Source: Planktotalea frisia (GTDB taxonomy: Bacteria; Pseudomonadota; Alphaproteobacteria; Rhodobacterales; Rhodobacteraceae). Taken from it: DNA of 64,000 nt. Location of the stretch: assembly GCF_001890925.1 (NCBI RefSeq), contig NZ_MLCB01000159.1, forward strand, positions 1-64,000, written 5' to 3'. Each line of letters begins with the position of its first letter. The first letter of the stretch is position 1. Positions 10,714 to 19,191 of the stretch are shown in pieces. A model generated the notes under the pieces. The model saw only the letters and a program-made list of their open reading frames with translations. It made no database searches and was not told the origin of the DNA. A program made the translations under genes and the position numbers.

Positions 10714-11955
10714 ATGGATTTTGCGCCTTCTGCAAAAGCACAGGATTTCGCACAACGCCTGACCGCCTTCATGGAAGAAAATGTCTATCCGGCGGAACAG
10801 GTTTACCACGACCAGCACGTCCAGCTTGGTGACAGATGGGCCGTGCCGCCGATCATCGAAGAGCTCAAGGAAAAGGCCCGCTCGGCCGGGCTTTGGAACC
10901 TGTTCTTGACCGATGAACGTTTCGGCGCAGGGTTGTCTGTTCTTGAATACGCTCCTTTGGCGGAAATCACGGGCCGCTGCCATATCGCACCGGAAGTGTT
11001 CAATTGCGCTGCCCCTGACAGCGGCAACATGGAAACGTTGTCGCTTTACGGCACGCCACAACAGCAGGACCAATGGCTGCGGCCTTTACTGGATGGCAAG
11101 ATTCGCTCGGCGTTCTTGATGACCGAGCCTCAGGTCGCATCGAGTGATGCCACGAATATCGAATGCCAAATTCGACGCGACGGTGACGAATACGTGATCA
11201 ACGGACGCAAGTGGTGGTCTTCTGGTGCGGGCGATCCGCGCTGCGCGATCTTTATCGTTATGGGCAAGACCGACCTCGATGCCGCAGCTCACGCACAACA
11301 AAGCATGGTGCTTGTTCCCGCCGATACGCCCGGCGTGACGATCGAGCGTCACCTGCCTGTCTTTGGCTATGACGACGCGCCGCACGGACATATGGAAGTG
11401 TCCCTGAAAGATGTCCGCGTCCCGGCCACGAACATCCTGCTGGGTGAAGGCCGCGGCTTTGAGATTGCTCAGGGCCGATTGGGACCAGGGCGCATTCACC
11501 ACTGCATGCGTTCGATCGGGGCCGCCGAACGGGCGCTGGAAATGATGACCGAAAGGCTGCTTAGCCGCGAGGTTTTCGGCAAGGCCATCGGCATGCATTC
11601 GGTCTGGGAAGAGCGCGTCGCCAATGCACGGCTTGATATAGAAATGACCCGGCTCATCTGCCTGAAGGCGGCCTGGATGATGGGCACGGTTGGCAACAAG
11701 GCGGCGAAGGACGAGATCGCCATGATCAAGATCGCGGCGCCGTCGATGGCGCTTCGGGTGATCGACGACGCGATCCAGTCCTTCGGCGGCGCGGGCGTGT
11801 CTGATGATACGCCACTGGCCCAGATGTGGGCTGGCCAGCGCTCGTTGCGTCTGGCCGATGGCCCGGACGAAGTGCATCGCCGCGCGGTGGCGCGATCCGA
11901 ATTCAAACGCGCCGCCGGGCGTTTGGGGATCAATATCAGGGAGATCAGGAAATGA
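10714..11955 (+). CDS. Acyl-CoA dehydrogenase (ACAD10/11 C-terminal type)
   Basis: Acyl-CoA dehydrogenase-family flavoprotein of 413 residues. [20 protein letters not shown] and [16 protein letters not shown] are typical of the ACAD10/11 branch, as are [12 protein letters not shown] and [17 protein letters not shown] near the C-terminus. In that branch the enzyme works with an APH-fold kinase to eliminate phosphate from a phosphorylated hydroxyacyl-CoA and return a beta-oxidisable product. It follows the kinase gene after three bases and overlaps the next gene by four (ATGA), so the three are translationally coupled. Confidence 0.92.
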   Translation: MDFAPSAKAQDFAQRLTAFMEENVYPAEQVYHDQHVQLGDRWAVPPIIEELKEKARSAGLWNLFLTDERFGAGLSVLEYAPLAEITGRCHIAPEVFNCAAPDSGNMETLSLYGTPQQQDQWLRPLLDGKIRSAFLMTEPQVASSDATNIECQIRRDGDEYVINGRKWWSSGAGDPRCAIFIVMGKTDLDAAAHAQQSMVLVPADTPGVTIERHLPVFGYDDAPHGHMEVSLKDVRVPATNILLGEGRGFEIAQGRLGPGRIHHCMRSIGAAERALEMMTERLLSREVFGKAIGMHSVWEERVANARLDIEMTRLICLKAAWMMGTVGNKAAKDEIAMIKIAAPSMALRVIDDAIQSFGGAGVSDDTPLAQMWAGQRSLRLADGPDEVHRRAVARSEFKRAAGRLGINIREIRK

Positions 11956-12692
11956 GCGCAAAGAACGTTCTCGTAACAGGGGCATCGTCAGGATTGGGCG
12001 ACCAGTTCTGCCGCACACTGGCGGCAAATGGCTATACCGTCATTGCAGCCGCCCGCCGCAAGGACAGACTGGAGAGCTTGTACAATGACATCTCAGAAGC
12101 CGGCGGCGTGGCGCATCCTCTCGCGATGGATGTCTCGGATGTGGAAAACTTTGCCATCGCATTGGACGAAGCCGAAGCGATGGCCGGACCGATCACCTGC
12201 CTGATCAACAACGCCGGCACCTCGGTCAGCAAATTCGCCACCGACATGACGCCCGAGGATTTCGATGCCGTTATGGGGCTCAATCTTCGGGGCCCCTACT
12301 TCTTGTCTACCGAGCTGGCCCGACGCTGGATCGCGCGCGACACAGGCGGCCGGATCGTCAACATCGGCTCACTTTCCGACAGTCGCGCGATGCCGGGCCA
12401 CACGGTCTATGGCACGTCAAAGGCGGCGATTGCACGACTGACCCAGCAGATGGCGCGGGAATGGATCAACAAGGGCATCAACGTCAATGCGCTGGCGCCG
12501 GGATACATCCGCACCGAACTGAACGCGCCCTATTTCGACAGCCCAAATGGGCAAGCCGTCATCGCGCAATTCCCGCGCCGACGGGTGGGGGAACCAGCGG
12601 ATCTGGACAAGGCCATCCTGTATCTGTGTGACCCCGACCAGCGTTTCCTGACTGGTCAGGTTCTGCATCTGGACGATGGACAAGGATTGTAA
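11952..12692 (+). CDS. Short-chain dehydrogenase/reductase
   Basis: Classical SDR of 246 residues. The NAD(P)-binding loop TGASSGLG lies at residues 9-16, NNAG at 87-90, and the catalytic Ser140 with YGTSK (Tyr153, Lys157) is intact; the C-terminal [10 protein letters not shown] motif is usual for this class. It would oxidise a secondary alcohol or reduce a ketone. Its start overlaps the preceding dehydrogenase stop as ATGA, and only four bases separate it from the sulfatase gene. A plausible role is oxidation of a hydroxyl exposed by desulfation or dehalogenation, but no direct evidence shows this. Confidence 0.9.
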   Translation: MSAKNVLVTGASSGLGDQFCRTLAANGYTVIAAARRKDRLESLYNDISEAGGVAHPLAMDVSDVENFAIALDEAEAMAGPITCLINNAGTSVSKFATDMTPEDFDAVMGLNLRGPYFLSTELARRWIARDTGGRIVNIGSLSDSRAMPGHTVYGTSKAAIARLTQQMAREWINKGINVNALAPGYIRTELNAPYFDSPNGQAVIAQFPRRRVGEPADLDKAILYLCDPDQRFLTGQVLHLDDGQGL

Positions 12693-12696
12693 ACCG

Positions 12697-14451
12697 ATGA
12701 AATTTGCGCTCGCTACTGCTCTTGCAATCGCCACGGCCATCCCTGCGATGGCACAAGACGCCGCCCGTCCAAACATCCTGCTGGTTTTGTTGGACGACGC
12801 AGGCTTCATGGATTTTGGTGCCTATGGTGGTGATGCTTCCACGCCCAATATCGACGCGCTGGCGGATCGCGGCGCGATATTTTCTAGGTTTTATACGTCG
12901 CCGCAATGCGGCCCGAGCCGGGCGATGCTGATGACCGGACGCGACAATCACGAGGTCGGGCTGGGCTCGATCCCCGAAACGCTCAGCCCGGAAATGCGCC
13001 AATACCCGGGCTATTCGATGCGTTGGGAAGACGGTTTGCCGACCATCGCCTCACGCCTGAAAGAAGAAGGGTACCAGACCTTCATTTCGGGCAAGTGGGG
13101 AATCGGCGATATCGGGCAGAACCTGCCACACCGTTTCGGCTTTAACCGCTCTTTCGTGATCGACGCCACCGGGGGCAGCAATTACGATCACACGCCTTAT
13201 CTGCCACTTTCTGATACCACAAATTGGTATGAGGATGGCAAACCAATTACCCTGCCTGAGGGGTTCTATTCCTCAGAGGGCATCGTCGACCGGATGATCA
13301 ATTATCTCGACGAGGCCGACCCGCAAAAACCGTTCTTCAGCTTCTTGTCTTTCCAAGCGATCCACTTCCCGATTCAGGTCGCGCCCGAGTACCGCGACCG
13401 CTATGACGGGCGTTTTGATGAAGGCTGGGACGAGATGCGTAAGCAGCGACTGGAACGTGCTGTCGACCTGGGCCTGGTGCCCGATGGCACCGAATTGGCC
13501 CCCCTGCCCGCTTCGTCGCGCGACTGGGAGAACCTGAGCCCCGCGGACCAGAGCTATTGGGCGCGGTCCATGCAGGTCAATGCCGGCATGCTGGAAGCCG
13601 CCGATCACCATTTGGGCCGCCTGTTGGCGCATCTCGAGGCGCAGGGCAAGCTCGACAACACTTTTGTTATCGTGACCTCGGACAACGGTCCGGAATCCAT
13701 CGGGATCGGCAATGCACCCGGCGCAGAAGGCGTGGCGCAGCGCTGGTGGATGCGGCAGACCGGGTGGAACCGGGACTTCGAGACTTTGGGGGAGCGTAAC
13801 ACCATGACCTTTATCGGCGAGGAATGGGCCTCGGTCTCCGCCGCGCCGTTCGCACTGTTCAAATTCACCGCGACCGAGGGCGGGTTGCGCGTGCCGCTGG
13901 TCATTTCCGGTCCAAACCTGCCTGACAGCGACGTGATAGATGGCCGGGCCCATGTCACCGATCTGGTGCCGACCATGCTGGATTTTGCCGGCCTTGATCC
14001 TGTGACCCCCGACATACGTGGCCGCAGCCTGTTGCCAATGCTCAGTGGCGCGCGCGCGGCGGTTTACGGCGACGACGAGGCGGTTGGCTTCGAGGTCAGT
14101 GGCAACGCGGCACTCTATCGTGGCAACTGGAAAATCTCGCGGATTCCGACACCGCTGGGTGATGGCAAATGGCATATGTATGACCTCGCGACCGATCCGG
14201 GCGAGACCACGGACCTTGCGAGCGCCCGCCCCGAGCTGTTTCAGGACATGCTGAACGAATATCTCAGCTATGCCGACGAGGTTGGCGTGGTGCCGGTGTC
14301 TGCGGACTATAACCCGTTCAAGCAGGTTGGGAAAAACGTGGTCCGCAAAAAGGCGCGCGAACACTGGCCTGGACTGCTTGTTGCCGGGCTGGTCACGCTC
14401 ACGTTCCTGTTCGTTTCCTTCCGCTGGTTCAGGCGCCGGTTGCGCCCTTGA
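12697..14451 (+). CDS. Secreted, C-terminally anchored type I sulfatase
   Basis: Formylglycine-dependent sulfatase of 584 residues. It begins with a Sec signal peptide ending in AIPAMAQ, followed by RPNILLVLLDDAG with the metal-binding Asp pair (33-34). The activation motif CGPSRAMLMTGR begins at Cys71, the residue converted to formylglycine. Later metal-ligand context appears in VIVTSDNGPES. A hydrophobic segment (LLVAGLVTLTFLFVSF) followed by arginines forms a C-terminal membrane anchor, so the catalytic domain should face the periplasm. The substrate is an unknown sulfate ester. It needs an FGE; one is encoded at 27010-27897. Confidence 0.92.
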   Translation: MKFALATALAIATAIPAMAQDAARPNILLVLLDDAGFMDFGAYGGDASTPNIDALADRGAIFSRFYTSPQCGPSRAMLMTGRDNHEVGLGSIPETLSPEMRQYPGYSMRWEDGLPTIASRLKEEGYQTFISGKWGIGDIGQNLPHRFGFNRSFVIDATGGSNYDHTPYLPLSDTTNWYEDGKPITLPEGFYSSEGIVDRMINYLDEADPQKPFFSFLSFQAIHFPIQVAPEYRDRYDGRFDEGWDEMRKQRLERAVDLGLVPDGTELAPLPASSRDWENLSPADQSYWARSMQVNAGMLEAADHHLGRLLAHLEAQGKLDNTFVIVTSDNGPESIGIGNAPGAEGVAQRWWMRQTGWNRDFETLGERNTMTFIGEEWASVSAAPFALFKFTATEGGLRVPLVISGPNLPDSDVIDGRAHVTDLVPTMLDFAGLDPVTPDIRGRSLLPMLSGARAAVYGDDEAVGFEVSGNAALYRGNWKISRIPTPLGDGKWHMYDLATDPGETTDLASARPELFQDMLNEYLSYADEVGVVPVSADYNPFKQVGKNVVRKKAREHWPGLLVAGLVTLTFLFVSFRWFRRRLRP

Positions 14452-14474
14452 TCGGCCCCTACCTTTGCACTATA

Positions 14475-14491
14475 TGACATACGAACTGCCA
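14475..14491. promoter_or_regulatory. Possible TetR operator, site g (TGACATACGAACTGCCA)
   Basis: Weakest of the seven matches, 12 of 16 defined positions of TGACATATNATATGTCA, with an intact left half-site. It lies 17 bases before the DJ-1/PfpI-like gene and 23 bases after the sulfatase stop. Its position in front of a gene start favours function, but the degenerate right half makes this uncertain. Confidence 0.4.
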
Positions 14492-14508
14492 ACTTAAGGA
14501 GGCCTTCC

Positions 14509-15330
14509 ATGTTCTGGCTGAAAATCATCCTCATCGCTATTCCCATTCTCGCTATCGTAGTCTATTTCGGCCTGCCACGCGCCCTGTCCGCAATGGGCCT
14601 GCATCCCCACTATGACATCCCCGAGTTTGATCTGGCCGGCAAGCGCGCCCTTGTCATCACCACCAGCCATGACACGCTGGGAGAAACCGGTAAGGCGACC
14701 GGCGTCTTCGGCTCGGAAATGAGCGTACCCTACTACGCTTTCCTTGATGCCGGTATGGAGGTCGACATCGCCTCGATCAAAGGCGGCGAGATCCCGGTTG
14801 AGCCGCGCTCGATGAGTTGGCCCATGGGAACCGACGCAGATTACCGGTTCAAGAAAGACACCGTTGCGATGGCCAAACTGACGAACTCGATCTCCGTGGC
14901 CGATGTCGACATCAGCAAGTACGACGCGATCTTCCTGTCGGGCGGCTGGGGTGCTGCTTATGACTTTGCCCAATCCAAGGACCTGGCCGCGCTGGTAACA
15001 GCGGCAAATGCCGATGGCGATGTGATCGGATCGGTCTGTCACGGGGCACTGGGGCTGGTGAACGCAAAAGACACCGACGGAACGCCGCTGCTCGAAGGAC
15101 GCACCGTGACCGGCGTGACCGATAACCAGATCAACCAATTGGGCATTTCGATGACCCCAAAACACCCCGAAACCGAACTGCGGGCAGCCAAGGCTAATTT
15201 CGAGGCCAACACCGCCTTTCGCGACATGTTCGCCACCCATGTGACCGTGGACGGCAACCTTGTCACCGGCCAGAACCAGAACAGCGGCGCCGAAGCCGCC
15301 CATCGGATGCTGGAGATTCTGGCCAAGTAA
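14509..15330 (+). CDS. Membrane-anchored DJ-1/PfpI family protein
   Basis: Type 1 glutamine amidotransferase-like fold protein of 273 residues in the Hsp31/YajL-like superfamily. An N-terminal membrane segment (residues 2-20) is followed by the DJ-1 domain: FGSEMSVPYYAF with Glu70, IFLSGGWGAAYDF, and the nucleophile elbow GSVCHGALGL with Cys177-His178. Relatives act as glyoxalase III, chaperone or protein deglycase. The anchor suggests a periplasmic or membrane-surface role, unusual for the family. An AAGGAGG ribosome site precedes the start. A role in detoxifying reactive carbonyls made by the pathway is only a suggestion. Confidence 0.88.
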   Translation: MFWLKIILIAIPILAIVVYFGLPRALSAMGLHPHYDIPEFDLAGKRALVITTSHDTLGETGKATGVFGSEMSVPYYAFLDAGMEVDIASIKGGEIPVEPRSMSWPMGTDADYRFKKDTVAMAKLTNSISVADVDISKYDAIFLSGGWGAAYDFAQSKDLAALVTAANADGDVIGSVCHGALGLVNAKDTDGTPLLEGRTVTGVTDNQINQLGISMTPKHPETELRAAKANFEANTAFRDMFATHVTVDGNLVTGQNQNSGAEAAHRMLEILAK

Positions 15331-15342
15331 AATGACAGAATT

Positions 15343-15370
15343 GGGCGGTCAACGGATATGCTGACCGCCC
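15343..15370 (+). terminator. Stem-loop after the DJ-1/PfpI gene
   Basis: Perfect nine-base arms GGGCGGTCA and TGACCGCCC enclose a ten-base loop, starting 13 bases after the stop codon. No T-run follows, so termination may be Rho-assisted or the hairpin may only stabilise the transcript end. The next gene has its own operator and promoter region. Confidence 0.55.
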
Positions 15371-15432
15371 TCCCCATGGGCTCGCTTTTGAATAAACGCC
15401 GCGTCGGACTTGCCACGCTCAGTTGATTATAT

Positions 15433-15449
15433 TAGCATATTATGTGTCA
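15433..15449. promoter_or_regulatory. Predicted TetR operator, site b (TAGCATATTATGTGTCA)
   Basis: Matches 13 of 16 defined positions of the island consensus TGACATATNATATGTCA. It lies 22 bases before the start of the CurA-type reductase and so in front of a five-gene unit (15472-20277). The position, overlapping the expected promoter, suits repression. Confidence 0.6.
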
Positions 15450-15471
15450 ATATAAATCACTGGAATCACGT

Positions 15472-16464
15472 ATGACCAATCCTATCCAGATTCGCTTTGC
15501 CGGCCCGGCCCCAACCGACCACGAGTTGTGGCGCATTACCCGTGACCCGGCACCGCAGTTGCAGGACGGAGAGGTCCAACTGAAACTCAGCCATGTTTCG
15601 GTTGACCCGGCCATGCGCGGCTGGATCACGAACAAGCGCAGCTATATCGAGCCGGTTCAACCCGGCGAGATCATGCGCGCCTTTGGTGTGGGCGAGGTTG
15701 TCGCCTCGAAGGCAGAAGGGTTTGCGCCCGGCGATTGGGTCACCGGATTCACCGGGTTGGCGAGCGCGTGTGTTCTACCTTCGAAATTCATCCGCAAGAT
15801 CGACATCTCTCTGGCCGAGCCCAAGGACTATCTTTCGGGCCTCGGCATGACCGGCTATACCGCCTATTTCGGCATCACCGATATCGGGCAGCCCAAGACA
15901 GGTGAAACCGTGGTGATCTCGGCCGCCGCCGGGGCGGTGGGCTCAATCGCCTGTCAGGTTGCCAAGAACCTAGGCGCGCGGGTCATCGGCATTGCCGGAG
16001 GCCCCGAAAAATGCGCTTGGCTTCGTGATGAGCTTAAAATCGACGGCGTGATCGACTACAAGAACGAAAGCATCCGCGAAGGGCTGGAGCGCGAAACTCC
16101 GGACGGGATCGACGTCTATTACGACAATGTCGGGGGCGAGGTTCTGGACGAGGTGCTGGCGCGCATCAACCGTCGTGCGCGGCTGGTGATCTGCGGTGCC
16201 ATTTCGCAATATGGCGACATGTTCAACATGAAAGGGCCATCAAATTACATGGCATTGATCACCCATTCGGCCCGCATGCAGGGCTTTACCATGCGCGATT
16301 ACATGCGCCGGGTGCCCGAGGCGTTCATGCAGCTTCTGAAATGGAAACACCAAGGCAAACTGACCTATCGCGAACACATGCTGGAGGGTCTCGAAAACTT
16401 TCCGCAAGCCTTCGAGATGCTGTTCCGCGGCGAAAACACCGGCAAATTGCTGATCAAGGTATAG
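15472..16464 (+). CDS. NADP-dependent alkenal/enone reductase (CurA/PTGR type MDR)
   Basis: Zinc-free medium-chain dehydrogenase/reductase of 330 residues resembling CurA and prostaglandin reductases. Family landmarks are SVDPAMRGWI, GFTGLASACVLP, the nucleotide-binding stretch ISAAAGAVGSIACQVAK, DVYYDNVGGEVLD and ICGAISQY. Such enzymes reduce the C=C bond of alpha,beta-unsaturated carbonyl compounds with NADPH. The start at 15472 (MTNPIQ) follows the operator; an upstream in-frame extension has no ribosome site. It is the first gene of the unit that also holds the dehalogenase. Confidence 0.9.
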   Translation: MTNPIQIRFAGPAPTDHELWRITRDPAPQLQDGEVQLKLSHVSVDPAMRGWITNKRSYIEPVQPGEIMRAFGVGEVVASKAEGFAPGDWVTGFTGLASACVLPSKFIRKIDISLAEPKDYLSGLGMTGYTAYFGITDIGQPKTGETVVISAAAGAVGSIACQVAKNLGARVIGIAGGPEKCAWLRDELKIDGVIDYKNESIREGLERETPDGIDVYYDNVGGEVLDEVLARINRRARLVICGAISQYGDMFNMKGPSNYMALITHSARMQGFTMRDYMRRVPEAFMQLLKWKHQGKLTYREHMLEGLENFPQAFEMLFRGENTGKLLIKV

Positions 16465-16468
16465 AGCG

Positions 16469-17164
16469 ATGACAAATCTTCCCCCGCAGTTCTGGATCGG
16501 CGTGCCTGCCGTTGCGATTGCTCTGGCGGCACTAGCGGTCGCCCCTTGCTGGGCCTGGCCTTGGATCGGCGCGGCGGCGCTTTATACCCTTTTCCTTAGC
16601 CACTATCAGAATTGGCGCGGCCCCCTGACACAAGCAGAGATCGACCGCTTTTTACAGGCTACTCAGCATGAAACGAACATCGAAGACTTTCGCGCCTTTC
16701 TCGAAGCCGACGACGGGCGCGAGTTCTTCATGCAGAACCTTGTAAAGTTTGCCGATAGCAAGGTGGCACATCCCGAAACCGGCGCACCCACCGCCCCACA
16801 CAAGCTGGTCGAGAGCTATTCGAAACCGTTCATCAAAGGGCTGATCCTGCGCGGCGGGCACCCCGTGTTGCTGTTGCAGCGAAATGGCAGTGACCTCGAC
16901 AGTTGGGGTCCAACCTCTGAGACCGGCGTGAACTGGGGAATCAGCAACGTCATGCGCTATCGCAGTCGCCGCGACCTGGTGGAATTGGCCAGCAACACTG
17001 ACTTTGACGATATCCACCGGTTCAAACGCGAAGCCATTGTCGAGACCATCAGCTATCCCACCAAAATGTTGATGGCAGGCTTTGCCGGGCCGCGCGCGCT
17101 CGTGGCGCTGATCCTGTCCCTTGGCGCGGCGCTCACCAATATCGCCATTCTGGCGCTATATTGA
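16469..17164 (+). CDS. Membrane protein with DUF1330-like central region
   Basis: Protein of 231 residues that I do not recognise as a named enzyme. Two N-terminal hydrophobic segments (about residues 8-45) and a C-terminal one (about 205-230) flank a soluble middle part. In that part FFMQNLVKFAD, VMRYRSRRDLVELA and FKREAIVETISYPT resemble the ferredoxin-like DUF1330/EthD group in spacing and content. It starts four bases after the reductase stop and is followed 11 bases later by the haloalkane dehalogenase, so it belongs to that unit. A role as membrane-bound partner of the pathway is inference. Confidence 0.75.
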   Translation: MTNLPPQFWIGVPAVAIALAALAVAPCWAWPWIGAAALYTLFLSHYQNWRGPLTQAEIDRFLQATQHETNIEDFRAFLEADDGREFFMQNLVKFADSKVAHPETGAPTAPHKLVESYSKPFIKGLILRGGHPVLLLQRNGSDLDSWGPTSETGVNWGISNVMRYRSRRDLVELASNTDFDDIHRFKREAIVETISYPTKMLMAGFAGPRALVALILSLGAALTNIAILALY

Positions 17165-17175
17165 GGAGCCCCACC

Positions 17176-18078
17176 ATGGAGATTCTGCGATCACCCGACG
17201 ACCGGTTCCGCGACCTGCCCGATTTTGCCTTTGAGCCGCATTACACCACCATCACGGATACCGATGGCATCGATATTCGCATTCATCATATCGAGGCAGG
17301 CCCAAAGGATGGCACGCCGATCCTGCTCATGCATGGCAACCCGACATGGTCCTATCTCTACCGCCATATGATCAACCCGCTGGCAGAGGCAGGGCACCGG
17401 GTCATCGCTGTCGATCTGGTGGGCTGCGGGCGCTCGGACAAGCCATCGCGCAAATCCGACTATTCGCTGGCGCGCCATTACGATTGGATGACGCGATGGC
17501 TGCAGGCGATGGATCTGCAAGGCATAACGCTCTTCTGTCAGGACTGGGGCGGGACCATCGGTCTTTACATGGTCGCGCAGATGCCCGACCGCTTTACCCG
17601 CGTCGTGGCGTCGAATACCGGTCTGCCCACCGGCTCCGGTTCCACACGGTTCTTCCGCATGTGGCGCCGCGCCATGCGCTTTGCGCCCCGGTTTCCCTGG
17701 TTCATGGTGCAAAACGGTACAGAACGCACAATGTCGAAAGCGGAAATGGCGGCTTATCGCGCGCCTTTCCCGACAAGGCGCTTTGAAGCGGGTCTCTTGA
17801 AATTCCCCTCGCTCATCGCGGTCGAGCCGGACGTGCCGGGGGTCGAATTGAACCGGGCCGCATGGGAAAAGCTGAAGACATTCGACAAACCTTTCCTGCT
17901 CCTCTTCGGCCGGCAGGACGTGGTCGCCCGCGGCTGGTTCAGGACCGGGCGCGACATTATTCCCGGAGCCAAAGGACAGGATCACGACATCCTCGACCCG
18001 GCAGGGCATTTCATCCAGGAAGACCAGCCCGACGAACTGGTCAAACGTATCCTGACCTTCATTGAGAAAACCAGCTGA
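17176..18078 (+). CDS. Haloalkane dehalogenase (subfamily I-like)
   Basis: Alpha/beta-hydrolase of 300 residues with the haloalkane-dehalogenase pattern. HGNPTWSYLYRHM forms the oxyanion region, CQDWGG gives nucleophile Asp123 and halide-binding Trp124, GRQD supplies Asp248 and AGHFIQED supplies His278. Triad spacing is close to DhlA-type enzymes (subfamily I). A cap-domain Trp near 163 is a candidate second halide ligand. The enzyme would hydrolyse a carbon-halogen bond to an alcohol plus halide. A GAGGAG ribosome site supports the ATG at 17176. Epoxide hydrolase is a less likely alternative, because Trp directly follows the nucleophile and the HGNPTWS motif is dehalogenase-like. Confidence 0.88.
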   Translation: MEILRSPDDRFRDLPDFAFEPHYTTITDTDGIDIRIHHIEAGPKDGTPILLMHGNPTWSYLYRHMINPLAEAGHRVIAVDLVGCGRSDKPSRKSDYSLARHYDWMTRWLQAMDLQGITLFCQDWGGTIGLYMVAQMPDRFTRVVASNTGLPTGSGSTRFFRMWRRAMRFAPRFPWFMVQNGTERTMSKAEMAAYRAPFPTRRFEAGLLKFPSLIAVEPDVPGVELNRAAWEKLKTFDKPFLLLFGRQDVVARGWFRTGRDIIPGAKGQDHDILDPAGHFIQEDQPDELVKRILTFIEKTS

Positions 18079-18088
18079 GGTCGCTTGC

Positions 18089-19171
18089 ATGTCCAGAAAA
18101 CTGCAAATCCTGCTCGGCGTAATGGCCGTCGTTGTCCTTGCCGTCATCGGGCTGAAAGCCGGGCAGATACACATCTCCAAGGCGGTGATGACGCGTATTG
18201 CCAACCAGAACGCGGGTGTTGATCGCGCGGCGTCCCTGCCCGACGGGCTGCATGTCTTTATCTGCGATGCAGGCTCTCCGATGCCCGACCCGCTGCGTGC
18301 AGGCCCCTGCACCGGGATCGTCGCCGGGAGCCATGTTTTTGTCGTAGACACCGGCGCGGGCAGCATCGGAAATCTGGGGCGGATGGGCTTTCCCATGGGA
18401 AGGGTCGAGGCAGCTCTTCTGACACATCTGCATTCCGATCATGTCGACGGGCTGGGTGAGTTCCTGCTGCAAAGCTGGATCAACGGCAGCCGCAAGACCC
18501 CGACCCCGGTTTGGGGACCGGAGGGCGTTAGCGAAGTCGTGGATGGTTTCAACGCCGCCTACCGGATCGACAGCACCTACAGGCTGGCCCATCACGGTGC
18601 GGACATCGCCGACCTTGCAGGCTTTGGCGCCACTGCGCGCACCCTTACTGTGGGCGAACAACCGGTCGTCATCCATGAAGTCCCCGATCTGACCATCACC
18701 GCCGTATCGGTCGCCCATCACCCGGCCGACCCGGCGCTTGGCTTTCGCATTGACTACAAGGATCGCTTGGTCACCATTTCGGGCGATACCATCTATCATC
18801 CGGAACTTGTGCGGATGGCAAAAGGCACGGACCTGCTGTTGCACGATGCACTGAATGTCGAGATGGTCGAGATCCTGCGCGCACCGCTCAAGAAACGCGG
18901 GCTGGCGCATCTCGACAAGGTGTTGTTCGACATCCAGGACTATCACGCCAGCCCGGTCGATGCGGCCCGCGCCGCGCAGGATGCAGGTGCTGACGCCTTG
19001 GTATTGCACCACATCGTACCGCCCTTGCCGTCCCGGCAGCTTTACCCGCTGTTTCTGAAAGGCACCCGCGACGCCTACGACGGCGAGATCACCGTGGCCG
19101 AGGACGGCCAGATCATCAGCCTGCCCGCCGGGACAGATGACATCACCCATATCAACGGTTTCGGGTTCTGA
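18089..19171 (+). CDS. Membrane-anchored MBL-fold metallohydrolase
   Basis: Metallo-beta-lactamase-fold protein of 360 residues with an N-terminal hydrophobic segment (residues 6-24) acting as signal anchor. The zinc motif THLHSDHVDG lies at 112-121 (His113, His115, Asp117, His118). Further ligands are expected in SVAHHPADPA, ISGDTIYH and LVLHHIVPP. Relatives include lactonases, phosphodiesterases and MBL-type arylsulfatases; the sequence does not decide among them. The lack of a long C-terminal SCP-like domain argues against the SdsA1 alkylsulfatase class. It starts 10 bases after the dehalogenase stop. Confidence 0.85.
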   Translation: MSRKLQILLGVMAVVVLAVIGLKAGQIHISKAVMTRIANQNAGVDRAASLPDGLHVFICDAGSPMPDPLRAGPCTGIVAGSHVFVVDTGAGSIGNLGRMGFPMGRVEAALLTHLHSDHVDGLGEFLLQSWINGSRKTPTPVWGPEGVSEVVDGFNAAYRIDSTYRLAHHGADIADLAGFGATARTLTVGEQPVVIHEVPDLTITAVSVAHHPADPALGFRIDYKDRLVTISGDTIYHPELVRMAKGTDLLLHDALNVEMVEILRAPLKKRGLAHLDKVLFDIQDYHASPVDAARAAQDAGADALVLHHIVPPLPSRQLYPLFLKGTRDAYDGEITVAEDGQIISLPAGTDDITHINGFGF

Positions 19172-19191
19172 CCCGACAAGAGGAATTGACC

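Noticed and set aside
18089-19171. Reading the MBL-fold protein as an SdsA1-like alkylsulfatase
   Set aside because: It is only 360 residues long and lacks the dimerisation and SCP-like domains of that class. The sequence does not identify its substrate.
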